In this document: positions 36,826 through 47,448 of the stretch, piece by piece
How the letters are laid out: each line of letters begins with the position of its first letter
Numbering within the stretch: position 1 is the first letter of the stretch
DNA from: Gammaproteobacteria bacterium
Lineage (GTDB): Bacteria; Pseudomonadota; Gammaproteobacteria; Pseudomonadales; Azotimanducaceae
DNA: 64,000 nucleotides
Direction: 5' to 3'
Assembly: GCA_002690865.1 (NCBI GenBank)
Contig: NZGG01000032.1
Span: forward strand, 42,313 to 106,312
Program-made: the position numbers and the translations under genes
Notes under the pieces: generated by a model
What the model saw: the letters and a program-made list of their open reading frames with translations, nothing else
What the model was told of the DNA's origin: nothing
Database searches by the model: none

Positions 36826-38499
36826 TTAGTTCTTCTCAATTTTTGCCCAGCTGTCCCGCAAAGATACAACCCTATTAAAGACCAATTTTTCTGGCGCAGA
36901 AAGTTTACTATCTATACAGAAGTAACCCTCACGCTCAAATTGAAAACTTTGACCGATAACGGCAGCGCTTAGACTTTCCTCTACAACACCTTCATATACT
37001 TTTATAGAGTCAGGATTGACTACTCCTAGATTATCAACCTCACTTAAATCAGGGTTGTCGATATTAAATAATGGCTCGAACAAACGAATCTGAGCCTTTA
37101 GCCCCTCAGTTGCCGAAACCCAATGAATAACGCCACGAACTTTTCTACCCTCAGGATTTTTGCCTAACGTATCTGGGTCATAGGTGCAGCGAAGCTCCAA
37201 AATATGATCATTGTTATCCTTAATCACCTCCTCAGCACGAATAACGTAACCATACCTCAGACGCACCTCAGCCCCTGCCACTAATCTTTTATATTTTCTA
37301 TTCGCCTCTTCACGGAAATCATCCCGGTCAATAAATATTTCACGGGTGAAATGTAACTTCCTATGACCCATCATCTCATCCTTTGGATGGTTTGGTGCAT
37401 CTAATACCTCAACACAATCTTTCGGTAGATTTTTTATAACTATCTTCAGAGGGTTCATAATCCCCATCACACGGGGCGCATTTCTATCTAGATCATTTCG
37501 AATACAACTTTCCAAAACAGCAAGCTCAACATTATTATCACTTTTTGTAACGCCAATTCGCCGGCAAAAATCCCTAATGCTTCTGGGCGTATATCCCCTA
37601 CGACGTAATCCAGCTATCGTTGGTAGCCTTGGATCATCCCAACCATCAACGATACTCAAGTCAACAAGTTGCTTAATTTTTCTTTTACTCATCAAAGTAT
37701 ATTGTAAATTCAACCTAGAAAATTCAATCTGTTGCGGATGAGAAACCATACATAACTCATCAAGAACCCAATCATAGAGAGGCCTATGATCTTCAAAACT
37801 TAGATCACAAAGAGAATGAGTAATACCCTCGAGCGAATCTGAAAGGCAATGGGTATAATCGTACAGGGGATAAATGCACCATTTATCCCCTGTCTGATGA
37901 TGTGATGCATGGCGGATCCGGTATATCGTTGGGTCACGCATATTCATATTAGGTGACGCCATATCGATTTTTAAACGCAAAACTTGCTCCCCATCGGCAA
38001 ATTCACCAGCTTTCATTCGCCTAAAAAGCAATAGATTCTCCTCAATGCTCCTATCCCGAAAAGGGCTGTCCCTACCTACTTCTGTCAGCGTGCCGCGATA
38101 CTTTCGAATATCCTTTGCATCCAAAGAATCAACATAGGCTTTCTTATTTTTTATAAGACTTTCAGCAAGATCATATAGCTCATCAAAATAATCTGAAGCG
38201 TAACGTTCCTCATCCCATTCAAAGCCGAGCCAGGATATATCTGCCTTAATTGCATTAACAAATTCAACACTCTCTTTAAGCGGATTTGTATCGTCAAAAC
38301 GTAAATTTGTTTTCCCACCAAATTCCTTCGCCAAACCAAAACTTAGACAAATAGCTTTCGCATGCCCAATATGAAGGAATCCATTTGGTTCAGGAGGAAA
38401 TCGAGTAACGATACTGCCGCCGTTTTTACTAGAAGCGACGTCCCGCTCCATGATATGGCGAATAAAGTTGACAGGATAGTTTTCTCTATCATCATCCAT
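36826..38499 (-). CDS. glnS: glutaminyl-tRNA synthetase
   Basis: Class I aminoacyl-tRNA synthetase of 557 residues. The HIGH motif is at 43-46 ([11 protein letters not shown]) with PPEPNG just before it, and MSKRK is the KMSKS counterpart. The C-terminal beta-barrel anticodon domain starts about residue 340 (LKIVIKNLP). Presence of GlnRS fits a gammaproteobacterium that charges glutamine directly. The upstream gene (TauE) ends nine bases before this ATG, so they may share a transcript. Confidence 0.97.
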   Translation of the reverse strand: MDDDRENYPVNFIRHIMERDVASSKNGGSIVTRFPPEPNGFLHIGHAKAICLSFGLAKEFGGKTNLRFDDTNPLKESVEFVNAIKADISWLGFEWDEERYASDYFDELYDLAESLIKNKKAYVDSLDAKDIRKYRGTLTEVGRDSPFRDRSIEENLLLFRRMKAGEFADGEQVLRLKIDMASPNMNMRDPTIYRIRHASHHQTGDKWCIYPLYDYTHCLSDSLEGITHSLCDLSFEDHRPLYDWVLDELCMVSHPQQIEFSRLNLQYTLMSKRKIKQLVDLSIVDGWDDPRLPTIAGLRRRGYTPRSIRDFCRRIGVTKSDNNVELAVLESCIRNDLDRNAPRVMGIMNPLKIVIKNLPKDCVEVLDAPNHPKDEMMGHRKLHFTREIFIDRDDFREEANRKYKRLVAGAEVRLRYGYVIRAEEVIKDNNDHILELRCTYDPDTLGKNPEGRKVRGVIHWVSATEGLKAQIRLFEPLFNIDNPDLSEVDNLGVVNPDSIKVYEGVVEESLSAAVIGQSFQFEREGYFCIDSKLSAPEKLVFNRVVSLRDSWAKIEKN

Positions 38500-38508
38500 T
38501 TTGAAATC

Positions 38509-39273
38509 CTAGTTAACTAATGCCCCGATACAAACGATAATCGCCATAATCAAAATACACCATTTTAGCGTGTTATTTGTGACATTTAGCGCAAACTTCA
38601 CACTTATTATTGTTCCACTGACCGTTCCAGCAGCGAGAATTAATCCTGGAACCCACAATACTTGATCTCTAACGGCAAACACTAGCAAGGCTACAATACA
38701 AAACGCACCGGTACACACCATCTTTAGGGCATTAGTTCTCAATAAGTCATAGCGTAAACCGCCGGCAAGAGCAAAAATGAGTATAAAGCCCACCCCAGCC
38801 TGGACAAAACCTCCATATAAACCCGTAGCAAAAAGGCCAAAGCCCACTAAAGGCCGCTCCTTTAATTTATAGAATCTTGCCCCATCAGATGGGAGAACGA
38901 CTGAAGGAAAAAAAATGATGGCTAAGGCCATCATAATCATAGCTGTCAACAAAAATGGTTCAAGTAACCAAATAGGTAAATAAGAGGCTAGTAATGCTCC
39001 AATGAAAGCACCACTCAAGGTTGGAATAAGCACAGGGAGAATCGCCTGCGTATCAAGATACTTATTACTGTGAAATTCTTTGATACCCACGAAAGATCCC
39101 AGCAAAACACCGACTCGGTTGGTCGCATTAGCGATATCGGCAGGCATTCCCATAAAAAGCAATGCCGGAACTGAAAACATAGAACCACCACCCGCAATAG
39201 TATTCACAAAACCACAAATCATCCCCCCTGTAAGAAGTAGAAGCACGCTAAGTGTAGTAAGTTCATATTCCAT
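38509..39273 (-). CDS. TauE/SafE-family anion exporter
   Basis: Inner-membrane protein of 254 residues with about eight hydrophobic segments. The typical start is LTGGMICGFVNTIAGGGSMFSVPALL (quoted by its blocks GFVNTIAGGG and SVPALL). The second half repeats the fold with GLYGGFVQAGVGFILIFAL. Members move sulfite, sulfoacetate or similar organosulfur anions. There is no direct evidence of the substrate, although cysI and metH lie a few kb away. It sits directly upstream of glnS on the same strand. Confidence 0.88.
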   Translation of the reverse strand: MEYELTTLSVLLLLTGGMICGFVNTIAGGGSMFSVPALLFMGMPADIANATNRVGVLLGSFVGIKEFHSNKYLDTQAILPVLIPTLSGAFIGALLASYLPIWLLEPFLLTAMIMMALAIIFFPSVVLPSDGARFYKLKERPLVGFGLFATGLYGGFVQAGVGFILIFALAGGLRYDLLRTNALKMVCTGAFCIVALLVFAVRDQVLWVPGLILAAGTVSGTIISVKFALNVTNNTLKWCILIMAIIVCIGALVN

Positions 39274-39407
39274 CTGGAGAAGTCTCCTCTAAGCGCCTGC
39301 ATTACAACCACTAACACAAAGAATGGTATAGATGGCTATAGCAATGTCAAATGATGACATTAGATCACCGCAAACACTTGCATTAGGATGTTTTACCGCT
39401 ATCATTA

Positions 39408-39592
39408 TTGACATGCACTTTAATGACAGTTTTAGACATATCGGCTTAGGCACCAAATTAGTTCCTATACATATAGGAATATTATGCCGGCTGGGCTATT
39501 ACTATTTTAGAGATTTTTAATCGCCCCATATTTGGGTGCTAACCGCCCGACATAAAACCTCGATAGGCGGCAGCTTAATCGGGGTTTTTTTT
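39408..39592 (+). promoter_or_regulatory. aroG leader region with candidate leader peptide and attenuator
   Basis: A perfect TTGACA at 39408-39413 with a weak TTTAGA 17 bases later could be the promoter. Between it and aroG there is no protein gene. Codons 39497-39520 read Tyr-Tyr-Tyr-Phe-Arg-Asp-Phe-stop in a frame open from ATG 39413 (35 codons). A second frame, ATG 39484 with AGGA before it, gives an eight-residue peptide ending Leu-Leu-Leu-Phe. A stem GCT..CCGCC / GGCGG..AGC (39538-39574) and the terminator at 39554-39588 cannot both form as nested helices, as expected for attenuation. Confidence 0.6.
39554..39592 (+). terminator. intrinsic terminator upstream of aroG
   Basis: Arms AAAACCTCGAT (39554-39564) and ATCGGGGTTTT (39578-39588) form an 11-bp stem with one T-G pair and a 13-base loop, followed by T residues to 39592. 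It ends 33 bases before the aroG start. No plus-strand gene upstream needs a terminator here, so premature termination of the aroG transcript is the natural reading. Confidence 0.8.
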
Positions 39593-39625
39593 GCCTAATA
39601 AAAAGTAGAGTGAACGGAGAACAAT

Positions 39626-40726
39626 ATGACGGAGTTAATCGTGGATGATCTAAATGTATTAAGCGAGGAGACATTAATCAATCCCAACGAGCTCAAAAAA
39701 GCTGTGCCTGCTTCAGCTGAAGCGCTGGCCACAGTAGCCCAAAGTAGAATAGCCATAAGAGAGATTCTTGAACGTAAGGATCCTCGTCTGTTAGTTATTA
39801 CTGGACCCTGCTCAATACATGATATTGATGGCGCCTTAGATTACGCATCCCGTTTAAAGAAACTTGCCGATGAAGTTTCAGACAATCTATATCTTGTAAT
39901 GAGGGTCTACTTCGAGAAACCAAGGACGACTATCGGCTGGAAGGGACTTATCAACGACCCATATCTTAACGACTCATTTAATATTGTTGAGGGGCTCAAA
40001 ATAGGTCGAAAACTATTAATCGACGTGGCTGAATTGGGACTTTCCACATCTACTGAAGCTCTAGATCCAGTCTCTCCTCAATACCTTCAGGATATGATTA
40101 GCTGGAGTGCTATCGGAGCGCGCACAACAGAATCCCAAACTCACCGAGAAATGGCGAGCGGTCTTTCATCCGCTGTTGGCTTTAAAAATGGGACAGACGG
40201 GGGCCTAGAAGTGGCTATAAATGCTCTTCAGTCGGTATCAGAACCCCATCGATTCCTTGGGATTAATCATGAGGGAGCGGTATCCATTATTCACACACGA
40301 GGTAATCGGCACGCGCATATAGTGCTTAGAGGGGGTGGCGGGACCACAAACTACGACAGTCAAAACGTATCGGTTTGTGAACAGCAACTTCTAAAGGCGG
40401 GAATACCGGCAAACATCATGATTGATTGTAGCCATGCAAATTCTAATAAAGATCATAATCTTCAACGACAAGTAATGGAAAATGCGGCCAACCAGATTAG
40501 TGATGGAAATAAATCGATTATCGGTTTCATGGTTGAAAGTAATATCAATGCAGGTAATCAATCTATTCCCGATGATCTAAACGATCTTCAGTATGGAGTA
40601 TCCGTTACAGACAAATGTGTAGATTGGGAGACAACGGAGACAATGATTCGAGGACTTCAGCAAAGCGTAAGAGAATTCCTCCCATCGAGGGGTGTGCTTA
40701 GTATGGCTGATTTAGTGAAGTCTTGA
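39626..40726 (+). CDS. aroG: 3-deoxy-7-phosphoheptulonate synthase (DAHP synthase, class I)
   Basis: First committed step of aromatic amino acid synthesis, condensing PEP with erythrose 4-phosphate. Class I AroF/G/H type, 366 residues: LLVITGPCSIHD, YFEKPRTTIGWKGL, GARTTESQTHREM, GFKNGTDGGLEVA and MIDCSHANSNKDH with its metal-binding Cys and His. Which of AroF, AroG or AroH it corresponds to in feedback specificity is not clear; the Tyr/Phe-rich leader frame hints at tyrosine or phenylalanine control. A GGAGAAC ribosome site precedes the ATG. Confidence 0.95.
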   Translation: MTELIVDDLNVLSEETLINPNELKKAVPASAEALATVAQSRIAIREILERKDPRLLVITGPCSIHDIDGALDYASRLKKLADEVSDNLYLVMRVYFEKPRTTIGWKGLINDPYLNDSFNIVEGLKIGRKLLIDVAELGLSTSTEALDPVSPQYLQDMISWSAIGARTTESQTHREMASGLSSAVGFKNGTDGGLEVAINALQSVSEPHRFLGINHEGAVSIIHTRGNRHAHIVLRGGGGTTNYDSQNVSVCEQQLLKAGIPANIMIDCSHANSNKDHNLQRQVMENAANQISDGNKSIIGFMVESNINAGNQSIPDDLNDLQYGVSVTDKCVDWETTETMIRGLQQSVREFLPSRGVLSMADLVKS

Positions 40727-40742
40727 ATTTAACGCCTGGAAT

Positions 40743-41324
40743 TTATTTGAAGTACGCATTTTCTCGGGATGAGTGATCAGTTACATCACTGACGCCCTTA
40801 AGCTCCGGGATGCGTTCCATCAGAGATTTTTCAACTCCTTCTTTTAAAGTCATGTCGACCATTCCACAGCCTTGGCAACCACCCCCAAATTGCAACACTG
40901 CTATTCGGTGATCGGTTATCTCAACGAGGGTAACCATCCCACCGTGTTCTGCTAGCGATGGATTGACCTCACTGTGGAGCACATAGTTAATTCGATCTTC
41001 GATAGGGCTGTCATCTGAGACCTTAGGGACTTTCGAATTCGGGGCTTTAATAGTGAGCTGTCCACCCATTCGATCCTCAGCATAATCTACCAAGGCATCC
41101 TGCAAAAATGGCTTACTTCGATCGTCTACCCATCCATCAAAACCGTCATACTCTAATTTTTCATCAGACGATTGCTGTTCCCCCTCAGAGCAATACGCAA
41201 TACAAGTCTCCGCCATCGGAGTCCCTGGATCGGTGATAAAGATGCGAATGCTGACATTATCAGATTCTTGTTTATCAAGCAGGTCACGCAAATAACTTTG
41301 CGCTGACTCGGTTATTTCAACCAT
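40743..41324 (-). CDS. nfuA: Fe-S biogenesis protein NfuA
   Basis: Carrier that delivers [4Fe-4S] clusters to target proteins. The N-terminal A-type-like domain (about 1-95) is degenerate, as in E. coli NfuA. The C-terminal Nfu domain has Cys150-x-x-Cys153 in [17 protein letters not shown], which binds the cluster between two monomers. The length of 193 residues is standard. It is convergent with aroG and divergent from metH. Confidence 0.95.
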   Translation of the reverse strand: MVEITESAQSYLRDLLDKQESDNVSIRIFITDPGTPMAETCIAYCSEGEQQSSDEKLEYDGFDGWVDDRSKPFLQDALVDYAEDRMGGQLTIKAPNSKVPKVSDDSPIEDRINYVLHSEVNPSLAEHGGMVTLVEITDHRIAVLQFGGGCQGCGMVDMTLKEGVEKSLMERIPELKGVSDVTDHSSRENAYFK

Positions 41325-41519
41325 GCACTTCCCTTCCGCTATTTTAGGGATGAATTAGTATAAGTTTACTCCAGCTAAGCACGCTACACCATGCGAATTT
41401 AGCTTGCTTTCTAGTAATTAAATTAATCTCTATGAATTCTACTCATTCTAATCGGTAATGATCTTCAAATTACTATTCGGAAAAAATTGTTAAACTTCAC
41501 CAATAACCCGAGAAAAAAA

Positions 41520-44500
41520 ATGACCGCCAACCGACTTAAGCAAGAGCTGGAGAAAAGAATCCTCGTGATGGATGGTGCTATGGGCACTCTCATACAGGAA
41601 GAACGCCTATCGCAAGAGGACTATCACGGCAAACGTTTCTCGAAACACACTTCAAGTCTAGATGGAAATAATGAAATACTAGTTCTAACCCAGCCGGAAT
41701 TAATCGCGGATATACATCGCCAATATCTTGCCGCAGGTTCGGACATAATTGGAACCAATACATTTACGGCAAATCGAATTTCTCAAGCAGACTATGGTAC
41801 CGAGGACTTAGTTTACGAAATCAATTTTGCTGCTGCACAACTAGCAAGAGACGTTTCAGATGAATTTGAGAACAGTACTAAACCACGATTTGTAGCAGGA
41901 GCTATTGGGCCAACCACACGGTCAGCCAGCCTCTCTCCTGACGTTAACGACCCAGGTTTTCGAAACATCACCTTCGACGATTTAGTCATCGACTATAGCG
42001 AAAGCTTGAAGGGGCTTATCGATGGAGGTGTGGACGTAATATTAATTGAAACCATATTTGATGTATTAAATAGCAAAGCTGCAATCTATGCCTCCCTAAC
42101 GATCCTAGAGGAACGCCAATTAGATTTGCCAATTATGATTTCGGGAACTATTACAGATGCAAGTGGAAGATTGCTATCCGGGCAGACAACTGAAGCTTTT
42201 TGGGCTTCGGTATGTCACGCGAAACCTATCAGTATTGGCTTTAACTGTGCTCTTGGTGCTGAAGATCTGAGATCTTATATAAATTCTATTTCAAATGTTG
42301 CCGACTGTTTTGTCAGCGCTTATCCTAATCGTGGCTTACCTAATGAATTCGGTGAATACGATGAAACCGTAGAAGAAATGGTGAACAGCATTAAGGGCTA
42401 CATGGAAAGCGGCCTTGTCAATATTGTTGGTGGTTGCTGTGGTACAACAGCAGAACATATTGCAGCTTTTTCCAAACTAGCTAGCGTTTATCCCCCCAGG
42501 GCAACCAAAGCAACCACTCAAGAGACCAGACTCAGCGGTCTAGAACCTTTTAATATCAATAGTAATAGTCTCTTTGTTAACGTCGGGGAGCGAACCAATA
42601 TTACAGGGTCTGCACGATTTTCCCGCCTTATCAAACAAGAAGATTATGAGGCTGCTCTCGAAGTGGCACAACAACAAGTCGATAATGGTGCACAGATTAT
42701 TGATATTAACATGGACGAAGGCATGCTGGACTCAAAGGCTGCCATGGTCAAATTTCTAAATCTTATCGCGGCAGAACCAAATATCAGTAAAGTTCCAATT
42801 ATGATTGACTCCTCTAAGTGGGAAATCATTGAAGCTGGACTAAAGTGTCTACAAGGCAAATCCATCGTCAACTCAATAAGCTTAAAAGCTGGGGAAGACG
42901 AGTTTAAAGAACAAGCCAAACTTTGTCTTAAATATGGTGCAGCCGTAATCGTAATGGCTTTCGACGAAAAGGGTCAGGCGGAAAGCCTCACTAGAAAGAA
43001 GGAAATATGTAAACGCTCTTACAATATTTTAGTGAATGAGATTGGATTCTTGCCTCCAGATATCATCTTCGATCCCAATGTTTTTGCCGTAGCAACAGGG
43101 ATTGAAGAACACAACACCTATGGTATCGACTTTATCAAATGCTGCAGATATATCAAAAAAAGTCTGCCGGGTGCGCTAATCTCTGGCGGGATTAGTAATG
43201 TTTCATTTTCTTTTCGAGGCAACAATAAAGTTCGGGAAGCAATACATGCGGTATTTTTATATCACGCAATTAGGGCCGGGCTTACAATGGGTATCGTCAA
43301 TGCTGGCCAACTAGAAATCTACGAACAAATTCCCGAGGATCTAAAAAATTGCGTAGAGGATGTAATACTCAATCGAAAACACAACGCCACAGAAGCGTTA
43401 ATCGAGATTGCGCAAAAATACTCTGGTGAGGCGTCAAGGAGCATAAAAGAGGACCTTTCATGGAGAACATTGCCAATCAGGGAAAGACTTTCTTATGCGC
43501 TTGTTCAAGGGAACAATAAATTTATAGTCGAAGACACAGAATACGCTCGTCTTGAGTCAACAAACCCGATTGAAGTAATCGAAGGTCCCTTGATGGATGG
43601 GATGAATCGAGTTGGTGATTTATTTGGGGCAGGAAAAATGTTTCTTCCGCAGGTGGTAAAAAGTGCACGGGTTATGAAGCAGGCAGTTGCGCATCTAATT
43701 CCCTTTATCGAAGAGGAAAAAGAAGGAACAAATCGCACCAAAGGAAAAATTCTAATGGCTACAGTAAAAGGTGATGTTCATGACATTGGTAAGAATATCG
43801 TAAGCGTAGTCCTACAGTGTAATAATTACGAAGTGATAGACCTCGGCGTGATGGTGCCTGCGGATAAAATATTAGAAGCGGCAAGAGGACAAGAAGTAGA
43901 TTTAATCGGCTTGTCAGGGTTAATCACGCCTTCTCTTGAAGAAATGGTACAAGTTGCGAGGGAGATGCAGCGACAGTGCTTTAGGCTACCTTTGTTGATA
44001 GGAGGTGCCACAACTTCTAAAGCTCACACTTCAGTAAAAATCGAGCCGTGTTATCAGAATGATGCCGTGATCTACGTGCCAGACGCTTCGCGTGCCGTGA
44101 CCGTAGCAACTAAGCTTTTGAACGGCAAAACCAAAGAAGCTTTTTGCAAACAGATTCATGAAGAATATGAAATCGTTAGGGAAAGGAACAAGAAGCGTCG
44201 TCCAAAAAGCAACGTACTTCCATATACGGAAGCCGTCGCGAATAAAGGCCGTCTAAACTGGGAGGCATATAGTCCACCAAGCCCAATCTTTACTGGAACT
44301 AAAACACTTACTGAATATTCAATTTCTGAACTCTTACCATATATAGACTGGACACCTTTTTTTATTACCTGGGAGCTTGCAGGAAAATATCCGAAAATCT
44401 TAGATGATCCAATTGTTGGAGAAGCTGCAAGTGTATTATTCAAAGATGCAATGAATATGTTGAATCAATTAATAAAGAATGATGCACTAAAAGTGGACGC

Positions 44501-45191
44501 GGTGATCGGATTCTGGCCTGCGAATTCTGACGGGGATGATATTGTATTATTCGAAGACTCAAGTCGATCAAAAGAACTCACCCGACTGCACCACCTTCGC
44601 CAACAGACAAACAAACCAAACAAACAAGCTAACTTCTGCCTTTCCGATTTTATCGCTCCGATAGATACTAAATTAGAAGATTTCATTGGTGGCTTTGCTT
44701 TAACAGCGGGCAAGGGAATCGGAGAGATAGTCTCTGAATATGAAGCAAACAAAGATGACTATAATGGAATCCTCGTAAAGGCAATTGCAGATCGTCTAGC
44801 CGAAGCTTTTGCAGAGAAATTGCATGAAGATGTAAGAAAAATATATTGGGGCTACTCGACAAGTGAAAGCTATTCGAATAACGAGCTAATAAATGAGCGC
44901 TATCGTGGTATTCGACCAGCTCCTGGCTACCCTGCTTGCCCAGACCACACCGAGAAAAAATCGCTATTCACCCTGTTAAAAGCATCACAAGAAATTGGTA
45001 TAACCCTAACCTCTAACTATGCGATGAGCCCAGCTGCGTCTGTAAGTGGATTCTATTTCTCTCATCGGGAAGCACGATACTTTGGCATAGGCAAAATAGA
45101 TAAAGATCAAGTCGTCAATTATAGCCGTCGAAAGATGATACCCCTAAGTGAAGCAGAAAAATGGCTCCAACCAAATCTTCGATATAAATGA
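41520..45191 (+). CDS. metH: cobalamin-dependent methionine synthase
   Basis: Makes methionine from homocysteine and 5-methyl-THF using cobalamin. Four modules are present in about 1223 residues: homocysteine-binding barrel ([14 protein letters not shown], zinc cysteines in GFNCALG and GGCCGTT), pterin-binding barrel ([15 protein letters not shown]), B12-binding domain ([10 protein letters not shown] with the lower-ligand His, then [11 protein letters not shown]) and C-terminal activation domain ([17 protein letters not shown]). The ATG at 41520 is preferred over a TTG 33 bases upstream. The B12 cap domain precedes the DxHxxG motif. No B12 riboswitch is seen upstream. Confidence 0.97.
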   Translation: MTANRLKQELEKRILVMDGAMGTLIQEERLSQEDYHGKRFSKHTSSLDGNNEILVLTQPELIADIHRQYLAAGSDIIGTNTFTANRISQADYGTEDLVYEINFAAAQLARDVSDEFENSTKPRFVAGAIGPTTRSASLSPDVNDPGFRNITFDDLVIDYSESLKGLIDGGVDVILIETIFDVLNSKAAIYASLTILEERQLDLPIMISGTITDASGRLLSGQTTEAFWASVCHAKPISIGFNCALGAEDLRSYINSISNVADCFVSAYPNRGLPNEFGEYDETVEEMVNSIKGYMESGLVNIVGGCCGTTAEHIAAFSKLASVYPPRATKATTQETRLSGLEPFNINSNSLFVNVGERTNITGSARFSRLIKQEDYEAALEVAQQQVDNGAQIIDINMDEGMLDSKAAMVKFLNLIAAEPNISKVPIMIDSSKWEIIEAGLKCLQGKSIVNSISLKAGEDEFKEQAKLCLKYGAAVIVMAFDEKGQAESLTRKKEICKRSYNILVNEIGFLPPDIIFDPNVFAVATGIEEHNTYGIDFIKCCRYIKKSLPGALISGGISNVSFSFRGNNKVREAIHAVFLYHAIRAGLTMGIVNAGQLEIYEQIPEDLKNCVEDVILNRKHNATEALIEIAQKYSGEASRSIKEDLSWRTLPIRERLSYALVQGNNKFIVEDTEYARLESTNPIEVIEGPLMDGMNRVGDLFGAGKMFLPQVVKSARVMKQAVAHLIPFIEEEKEGTNRTKGKILMATVKGDVHDIGKNIVSVVLQCNNYEVIDLGVMVPADKILEAARGQEVDLIGLSGLITPSLEEMVQVAREMQRQCFRLPLLIGGATTSKAHTSVKIEPCYQNDAVIYVPDASRAVTVATKLLNGKTKEAFCKQIHEEYEIVRERNKKRRPKSNVLPYTEAVANKGRLNWEAYSPPSPIFTGTKTLTEYSISELLPYIDWTPFFITWELAGKYPKILDDPIVGEAASVLFKDAMNMLNQLIKNDALKVDAVIGFWPANSDGDDIVLFEDSSRSKELTRLHHLRQQTNKPNKQANFCLSDFIAPIDTKLEDFIGGFALTAGKGIGEIVSEYEANKDDYNGILVKAIADRLAEAFAEKLHEDVRKIYWGYSTSESYSNNELINERYRGIRPAPGYPACPDHTEKKSLFTLLKASQEIGITLTSNYAMSPAASVSGFYFSHREARYFGIGKIDKDQVVNYSRRKMIPLSEAEKWLQPNLRYK

Positions 45192-45280
45192 ACTGCCTAA
45201 GCAAGGGCAAAATTCCATTTAGCTATAGTTCGAAGAAGAAGGCTGGTATAGTTCTTGGCTTTCAGTCGGACTATTGAACT

Positions 45281-46933
45281 ATGTATCGATATGACGCTCA
45301 CGATCAAAAACTAGTAGACGAACGCGTCGCACAATACCGAGAGCAAACTGAGAGATTTCTGGAAGGAAAAATTCCTGCCGATGAATTTCAACAGTTACGT
45401 TTAAGAAATGGTCTTTATGTGCAACGCCTTGCTCCTATGCTGCGGATCGCCGTTCCCTATGGAATGCTTTCTTCGAAGCAAATAAGGAAAGTTGCCCACA
45501 TTACACGATACTACGATAAAGGGTATGGACATTTAACTACTAGACAAAATATTCAACTTAATTGGCCTCTTTTAAAAGAGGTTCCAGATATCTTAGAAGA
45601 ACTCGCAAGTGTCCAAATGCATGCTATTCAAACAAGTGGTAGTTGCATCAGGAATATTACAACAGATCAATACGCCGGGTCCGCCAAAGACGAGATCGAA
45701 GATCCACGACCATGGGCAGAGCTTCTGCGTCAATGGTCGACATTCCATCCAGAATTTAATTGGCTACCGCGAAAATTTAAGATCGCAGTTTCAGGATCCA
45801 CTGAAGATCGTGCTGCAATTCAAGTACATGATATTGGAATACGTATTATAGAACGAAACGGTGTGAGAGGATTCCAAATCCTGGCTGGAGGAGGACTTGG
45901 CAGAACACCAGTGATTGGCAGCTTAATTAAAGAGTTTTTAGACCCAAAGCACTTACTTACTTATACAGAAGCTGTTTTAAGAGTTTATAATCGCTATGGG
46001 CGTCGAGATAATAAGTATAAAGCAAGAATAAAAATTTTAGTTCGCGCCATGACTCCAGAGGTTTTCAGTGAGAAAGTAGAAGTGGAATGGGCCTCAATTA
46101 AAAACGGACCAGGCACTTTGACTTCAGAAGAAATAGATCGTACAAAAGCAAGTTTTGCTTGTCCAAAATATGAGGTGCTAAGAGACATAAATCTAGAAGA
46201 GGCGCTTATTACAGATAATGAAGCCTTTAGAAACTGGCTTAAACAAAATGTACTCCCACACAAAATCTCGGGTTATGCTATTGTAAATTTAGCTATTAAA
46301 GCAACGGGTGTCGCTCCTGGCGATATCACAGATGAACAAATGGAACTTATTGCAGACTGTGCTGAAACGTTTAGCTTTGGTGAATTGCGTATCACGCATG
46401 AACAAAATATTACGCTTGCAGATGTGAGGCAAAAAGACCTTTATACTTTATGGCAGCGTTTAGTCACTGCTAAGCTCAACTCTCCTAATCTCGGGCTCCT
46501 AACTGATATGATATGCTGCCCAGGTGGTGACTTCTGTTCACTTGCAAACGCCAAATCGATCCCAGTGGCCGAGGCAATACAAAGACGCTTTGATCAACTA
46601 GATTATCTGCATGATCTAGGCGAACTTCATATTAATATATCTGGATGCATGAATGCATGCGGACACCATCACGTCGGAAACATAGGTATTCTTGGTGTCG
46701 ATAAAAAGGGACAGGAGTTTTATCAGGTATCTATCGGAGGAAGCGCCAATTCTTCAGCTGCGATTGGTAAAATCTTAGGGCCGAGTTTCGCGCGAGAGGA
46801 AATACCAGAAGTTATTGAGACTATAGTGCAAGTTTATATCGCCAATAGGGTATCAGAGGAATACTTCCTTGATACTCTACATAGAATTGGCGTCCAGCCA
46901 TTCAAAGATGCTGTATATCGAATAGATGACTAA
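45281..46933 (+). CDS. cysI: assimilatory sulfite/nitrite reductase hemoprotein
   Basis: Siroheme and [4Fe-4S] reductase of 550 residues that reduces sulfite to sulfide. Cluster ligands lie in CCPGGDFCSLANA and ISGCMNACGHHH. The N-terminus has the siroheme-binding YGHLTTRQNIQLNW. The following DUF934 gene, overlapping by eight bases, is a regular partner of this CysI type in proteobacteria, which supports sulfite rather than nitrite as substrate. No cysJ flavoprotein is adjacent, so the electron donor is probably ferredoxin or an unlinked protein. Confidence 0.9.
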   Translation: MYRYDAHDQKLVDERVAQYREQTERFLEGKIPADEFQQLRLRNGLYVQRLAPMLRIAVPYGMLSSKQIRKVAHITRYYDKGYGHLTTRQNIQLNWPLLKEVPDILEELASVQMHAIQTSGSCIRNITTDQYAGSAKDEIEDPRPWAELLRQWSTFHPEFNWLPRKFKIAVSGSTEDRAAIQVHDIGIRIIERNGVRGFQILAGGGLGRTPVIGSLIKEFLDPKHLLTYTEAVLRVYNRYGRRDNKYKARIKILVRAMTPEVFSEKVEVEWASIKNGPGTLTSEEIDRTKASFACPKYEVLRDINLEEALITDNEAFRNWLKQNVLPHKISGYAIVNLAIKATGVAPGDITDEQMELIADCAETFSFGELRITHEQNITLADVRQKDLYTLWQRLVTAKLNSPNLGLLTDMICCPGGDFCSLANAKSIPVAEAIQRRFDQLDYLHDLGELHINISGCMNACGHHHVGNIGILGVDKKGQEFYQVSIGGSANSSAAIGKILGPSFAREEIPEVIETIVQVYIANRVSEEYFLDTLHRIGVQPFKDAVYRIDD

Positions 46934-47405
46934 AGTAATAAAAAACAGCAAGATCACAGATTCAAATTTCATCTTGGTGAGAGAAAAAGATATCGATATC
47001 GATGTCGGCAACCAGTTATTTCCTCTCTCAACATATCTCCAGAACCTAGAAACTCTTGTAGGAAGAAGTGATTATGGTATTTGGATTGATAGCCATGAGG
47101 AAATCGAAGTGCTAGCAGAAAAAATATACTGCGACACAATCGCACTCAACTTTCCATCCTTCAATGATGGACGCCCATATTCAAGTGCAAATCTTCTTCG
47201 CCAAAGACTAAAATTTCAAGGCGAAATCCGGGCTGTTGGGGACGTCAGAAGAGACCAATTGGAGCAAATGGTACGCTGTGGTTTCAACGCCTTTGAGATG
47301 GCTGAAGATACGGATTTAGAAGCTTCCCTAGCTAGTCTTCAAGGTTTTACTGTTAATTATCAAACAACTGCAGATAGACCCGAACCCCTATTTCGAAAAC
47401 GGTAG
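46926..47405 (+). CDS. DUF934 protein, CysI partner
   Basis: A 159-residue DUF934 protein. Signature parts are ALNFPSFNDGRPYSSANLLRQ, GEIRAVGDVRRDQLEQMVRCGF and the proline-rich end DRPEPLFRKR. The biochemical role is unsettled, but the gene almost always follows cysI and is treated as a sulfite reduction accessory. It starts eight bases inside cysI, so translation is coupled. Confidence 0.9.
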   Translation: MTKVIKNSKITDSNFILVREKDIDIDVGNQLFPLSTYLQNLETLVGRSDYGIWIDSHEEIEVLAEKIYCDTIALNFPSFNDGRPYSSANLLRQRLKFQGEIRAVGDVRRDQLEQMVRCGFNAFEMAEDTDLEASLASLQGFTVNYQTTADRPEPLFRKR

Positions 47406-47448
47406 ACAACAGTTCAGGAGCAGGCCTCTCACTTAGCATAATTGTTTT

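Noticed and set aside
39332..39520. A 62-codon open frame as a protein gene upstream of aroG
   Set aside because: No ribosome site at its ATG and no protein-like features; only its end, with Tyr/Phe codons, is of interest as a possible leader peptide.
41325..41519. Cobalamin or SAH riboswitch upstream of metH
   Set aside because: I looked for the conserved B12-box and SAH aptamer blocks and saw neither.
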